64,000 nt of DNA from Fictibacillus phosphorivorans (GTDB lineage Bacteria > Bacillota > Bacilli > Bacillales > Fictibacillaceae), in assembly GCF_007673525.1 (NCBI RefSeq), contig NZ_VDZU01000001.1, positions 2,802,055 through 2,866,054 of the forward strand. The letters run 5' to 3'. The position numbers were made by a program, and so were the translations under genes. The number at the start of each line of letters is the position of its first letter. Position 1 is the first letter of the stretch. Under the pieces are notes generated by a model. It did not search any database, was not told the DNA's origin, and saw only the letters and a program-made list of their open reading frames with translations. This document shows positions 60,958 through 64,000 of the stretch, piece after piece.

Positions 60958-60972
60958 GGAGAGAACGTCTTA

Positions 60973-63600
60973 ATGAAAATCAACCGCGTCAATTACTTAA
61001 CGGGACCGAACCTTTACAGCTTTAAACCTACTATATGGATTGAGCTTGATATAGAAGAATTCGAAGAAAAACCCTCTAACACAATACCCGGGTTTATAGA
61101 TACATTATTAAAAGTCATCCCTTCCCTTCACACACATACTTGTTCAAGGGGTTATGCAGGTGGATTCGTAGAACGCCTTCATGAAGGAACATGGATTGGA
61201 CATATTTTAGAGCATATTGCACTTGAGATCCAACATCTTGCTGGCATCTCAGTCAAACGTGGCAAAACGATTACAAGTGAACGAAAAGGAATTTACTTTG
61301 TAACGTATGATTATAGGGAACCAAAATCAGGATTTTACGCATTTGAAGCTGCTCTTGAAATTGTAACCGCTATCTTAGATGGGAGACAAATTAGTGCTGA
61401 TTCTTACATCACCCATACCTCTGACCTGTATCATCTACATAAACTAGGTCCGAGTACGGAAGCCATCTATGAAGCTGCACGAAAAAGAAAGATTCCAGTA
61501 GAACGTATCGGAACAAACAGCTATTTAAGAATTGGAACGGGTAAAAAGCAAAAATCGGTCCAGGCGACCATATCCTCCCAAACGTCTTATTTAGCAGTAG
61601 AAAATTCTTGTGATAAAGATATGACCAAAACATTAGTAAGAGGTGCTGGTCTCCCAGTTCCTAAAGGTGATGTTGTTTCCAATGAATATGAGCTGCTTCA
61701 GTCAGCTGAAAATATTGGTTACCCGCTTGTCATTAAACCGCTTAATGGCAGACAGGGACAGAACATCATAACAAATATTCAAAATGACACTGACTTAATT
61801 GCTGCTTTCCGCTGTGTGTTCAGCGAAGGTACTTCATATATTCTAGAACGATATTATGCAGGCAATGATTACCGTTTTTTCGTCGTAAATAAAGAGTTAG
61901 TTGCAGCAAGTCTTCGTCTTCCGCCATTTGTAATCGGTGACGGCTATAAGACGATAGCTGAACTCATTGATGAAGAAAACTTAAATCCATTACGTGGTGA
62001 TGGTCATGAAAAAGCGATGAGCAAGATTCCTTTAGATGAACGTACGGTCGTTCATCTTGAGAAAAGTGGCTATTCCCTTCAATCCGTATTAAACAAAGGA
62101 GAATCTTTAGAAGTATTAGGTAACGCAAACCTGTCTACAGGCGGTTCGGCAATCGATGTGACAGATGATGTTCATCCTGATTATCGTAACATGGCTATTG
62201 AAGCGGCAGAAGCAGTTGGTCTTGATATTGCAGGAATTGATATTCTGTCGCCAGATGTTACGGTTCCTTTTGTTGAAGGTGAAGCTGCCATTCTTGAAGT
62301 GAATGCAGCTCCTGGCATCCGTATGCATCTTCATCCATCGCAAGGGAAAAAGAGAGATGCAGGTGGAGCCATCGTCGACTATCTGTTTGCTTCTCGTGAG
62401 GAAGCTGCGGTACCTGTTGTTGCGGTAACAGGCACAAACGGTAAAACGACAACCACTCGTCTTGTTTCACATCTTTTACAGAAAGAAAACATAACGGTTG
62501 GATATACGTGTTCTGATGGTGTTTGGGTAGGTGATCAGCAACTGGACGCAGGAGATTGCAGCGGACCAAGAAGTGCGCGCAAAGTTCTGGCTCATCCTTC
62601 TGTAGATATCGCTGTGTTAGAGACTGCTCGCGGTGGGATGTTGCGTGAAGGCCTTGCGTTTCGCTATTGTGACGTTGGAATCGTAACCAACGTTAGTGAA
62701 GATCATCTTGGGTTGAATGGCGTAGAAACATTAGAAGATTTAAAAAAACTGAAGCAGACGGTTGCTGAAGTTGTTCTTCCAGAAGGTACATGTGTATTGA
62801 ACGCTGACGATTCACGGTGTGTGGATATGGCGAATCATACGAATGGCGAAGTAATCTTCTTCTCCCTTTCGGTAATGAATCCAGTTATTCAAGATCAGTT
62901 AAAGCAAGGATTAAAAGTTTGGTATCTAGAAGATGACTGGGTTGTATTCAACGAGAATGGTAAATCAGAAAGATTTCTTCCAGTATCACACATTCCGATT
63001 ACGATTAATGGTGCTGCCCGACATAATATCGCGAATGTCCTTGGCGCTCTCGCTGCCGCTCATTCATTAGGAAGACCTTTGTCAGAATTAAGAAGTAAAG
63101 TGATCACTTTTCTCTCTTCGGAAAATCAAAACAGAGGACGCTTCAACGTTTTAAACATACATGATCGTACGATTGTGGTGGATTATGCGCATAACCCTGC
63201 TGGTTTGAAGGCACTCTTTGAAACGGTGGATCATCTAAAGAGTGGTCGCGTGATAACAGTGGGTTCAGCAGCTGGAGACAGACAAGACCAAACGATACAA
63301 GAGATGGGTCGAATATTTGGTACTCACTCAGATATTTTTATTATAAAAGAAGATGTAAACCTAAGGGGACGAATTCCAGGTGAAACGGTTCATCACCTTT
63401 ATATGGGGGTAAAAGAAGCTGAAGGCATTACATCCGTTTCTGTATATCCTAAGGAAGCCGAAGCATTGATCCAAGCTTGGGAGTGCTCCGAGCCTGGTGA
63501 CACACTTGTCTTCCTCTATGACGAATACACGTCTATTCAAGGTATCCTGCAGAAAATTAGAAATTCAAAAGCTGTTGGCGTACTGCAGAAAGCAGAATAA
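60973..63600 (+). CDS. cphA: Cyanophycin synthetase
   Basis: 875 residues, the usual length. N-terminal domain (about 1-160; HTCSRGYAGGFVERLHEGTWIGHILEHIALEIQ). ATP-grasp domain (about 210-460) adds Asp. A Mur-ligase-like domain from about 480 has P-loop VTGTNGKTTTTR and adds Arg. It makes the non-ribosomal polymer used as nitrogen and energy store. It pairs with cphB, giving synthesis and mobilisation in one unit. Followed by a terminator. Confidence 0.95.
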   Translation: MKINRVNYLTGPNLYSFKPTIWIELDIEEFEEKPSNTIPGFIDTLLKVIPSLHTHTCSRGYAGGFVERLHEGTWIGHILEHIALEIQHLAGISVKRGKTITSERKGIYFVTYDYREPKSGFYAFEAALEIVTAILDGRQISADSYITHTSDLYHLHKLGPSTEAIYEAARKRKIPVERIGTNSYLRIGTGKKQKSVQATISSQTSYLAVENSCDKDMTKTLVRGAGLPVPKGDVVSNEYELLQSAENIGYPLVIKPLNGRQGQNIITNIQNDTDLIAAFRCVFSEGTSYILERYYAGNDYRFFVVNKELVAASLRLPPFVIGDGYKTIAELIDEENLNPLRGDGHEKAMSKIPLDERTVVHLEKSGYSLQSVLNKGESLEVLGNANLSTGGSAIDVTDDVHPDYRNMAIEAAEAVGLDIAGIDILSPDVTVPFVEGEAAILEVNAAPGIRMHLHPSQGKKRDAGGAIVDYLFASREEAAVPVVAVTGTNGKTTTTRLVSHLLQKENITVGYTCSDGVWVGDQQLDAGDCSGPRSARKVLAHPSVDIAVLETARGGMLREGLAFRYCDVGIVTNVSEDHLGLNGVETLEDLKKLKQTVAEVVLPEGTCVLNADDSRCVDMANHTNGEVIFFSLSVMNPVIQDQLKQGLKVWYLEDDWVVFNENGKSERFLPVSHIPITINGAARHNIANVLGALAAAHSLGRPLSELRSKVITFLSSENQNRGRFNVLNIHDRTIVVDYAHNPAGLKALFETVDHLKSGRVITVGSAAGDRQDQTIQEMGRIFGTHSDIFIIKEDVNLRGRIPGETVHHLYMGVKEAEGITSVSVYPKEAEALIQAWECSEPGDTLVFLYDEYTSIQGILQKIRNSKAVGVLQKAE

Positions 63601-63601
63601 G

Positions 63602-63634
63602 AAAAAGCAGTTCCCCTTTTGGGAGCTGCTTTTT
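63602..63634. terminator. Terminator between convergent genes
   Basis: Arms AAAAAGCAG.TCCC/GGGA.CTGCTTTTT with a CTTTT loop (one mismatch), suitable for both strands. Confidence 0.8.
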
Positions 63635-63639
63635 CCCTT

Positions 63640-64000
63640 TTATGCTTTAAGCGTTTTAACAACAATCGCTTGTGAAGCACTCTTAATCAAGCATCCTTCC
63701 AAATCACCTTCACTTAATAACCCTAGCATAATGGCAGACTTTACTTTTTCTTCATCCGGTTTTGGTACATGAAGAATGAGATCTGTCATATTTAATTCAG
63801 TAAGGCGACTCACTGTCTTTTCTTCATGAAGCTTTTCAGATTTTCGGATCTGGCGCTGGAGCTTGAAGTTGTTTACTGTAACTTCGCCTTTCTCATTTTG
63901 ACCAACTAAGTGATCAAAATAAATATGAAAGACTTTTTTTAGTTCATCTAATTCTTTCTCAACCTCTTTTTTCTTCTCGTTAAGCTTGTTGTATTTTATG
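63640..64000 (-). CDS. Unknown protein, 5' end beyond the window
   Basis: At least 119 residues of the C-terminal part are visible. They begin with a charged coiled segment (KLNEKKKEVEKELDELKKVF) and continue with HIYFDHLVGQNEKGEVTVNNFKLQRQIRK. They end in a small alpha/beta part (AIMLGLLSEGDLEGCLIKSAS). No family recognised. The start lies outside. No overlap with other frames of equal quality. Confidence 0.75.
   Translation of the reverse strand, partial: IKYNKLNEKKKEVEKELDELKKVFHIYFDHLVGQNEKGEVTVNNFKLQRQIRKSEKLHEEKTVSRLTELNMTDLILHVPKPDEEKVKSAIMLGLLSEGDLEGCLIKSASQAIVVKTLKA

Noticed and set aside
1..64000. CRISPR arrays, rRNA or tRNA genes, complete insertion sequences
   Set aside because: No regularly spaced repeats, no rRNA-like blocks, no tRNA cloverleaf or CCA end, and no transposase with terminal repeats were seen by eye; a dedicated scan was not possible.

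Overview
The window reads as chromosomal DNA of an aerobic, AT-rich, spore-former-type Bacillaceae. The signs are strong AGGAGG ribosome sites, frequent TTG and GTG starts, T-rich intrinsic terminators after most genes, ComK, an intracellular subtilisin, OhrR/Ohr, BioY/BioB and many Bacillus-type YxxX families. A cyanophycin synthetase/cyanophycinase pair and Kdp in one Bacillaceae window would fit a Fictibacillus-like genome, but I cannot fix the genus from sequence alone. No rRNA, tRNA, CRISPR array, complete insertion sequence or prophage was seen. || Layout. 1-11.7 kb: the 3' end of an HD-GYP gene, then mostly single genes (GNAT acetyltransferase, M50 membrane protease, NlpC/P60 endopeptidase, large exported-domain membrane protein, PH-domain protein, HAD phosphatase, YitT, an integrase-like protein with altered catalytic residues, Nif3). 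11.7-18.6 kb: a methyltransferase, an AlsT-type transporter behind a TnrA/GlnR-like box, a small FbpA-like gene behind a Fur-like box, a K+/H+ antiporter, an MscS channel and a bioY-bioB pair with a BirA-like operator. 18.7-25 kb: a sugar-uptake operon (LacI regulator, amylo-1,6-glucosidase-like hydrolase, binding lipoprotein, two permeases) with two palindromic operators; no ATPase is present, so a shared MsmX-type ATPase is implied. 25-36.6 kb: small unknowns, a CobW GTPase, a cupin, two subtilisins, a peroxiredoxin and a thioesterase. 36.6-42.4 kb: a methyltransferase remnant, an ABC-2 exporter plus TetR gene with twin palindromic operators around the promoter, a 46-residue secreted peptide gene, VOC proteins, an acyl-CoA dehydrogenase and a putative LexA-controlled short RNA. 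|| 42.4-50.1 kb is the most unusual part: a Kdp potassium-uptake cluster on the minus strand. It starts with a promoter and two c-di-AMP (ydaO-type) riboswitches in tandem, then an intrinsic terminator. Next come a Rossmann-like protein, a 45-residue protein, an HPr-like protein lacking both phosphorylation residues, a 53-residue membrane peptide overlapping kdpF, then kdpA, kdpB, kdpC, a KdpD without kinase module and a CBS-pair protein. No kdpE or KdpD kinase half is in the window. The nearby AlsT transporter, CPA-type K+/H+ antiporter and MscS channel belong to families also tied to K+ and osmotic homeostasis. || 50.3-64 kb: an MFS transporter reduced to its two ends, NrnB, OhrR/Ohr, a sigma-54 activator with a -24/-12 promoter in front of a GABA-type aminotransferase and a sodium:solute symporter, small membrane proteins, ComK, the cphB-cphA pair, and an unknown gene cut by the right edge. 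|| Eight small genes or candidates (25 to 58 codons) are reported at 14.1, 29.9, 32.1, 39.5, 48.4-48.6 and 49.0 kb plus one remnant at 36.7 kb; most have good ribosome sites.
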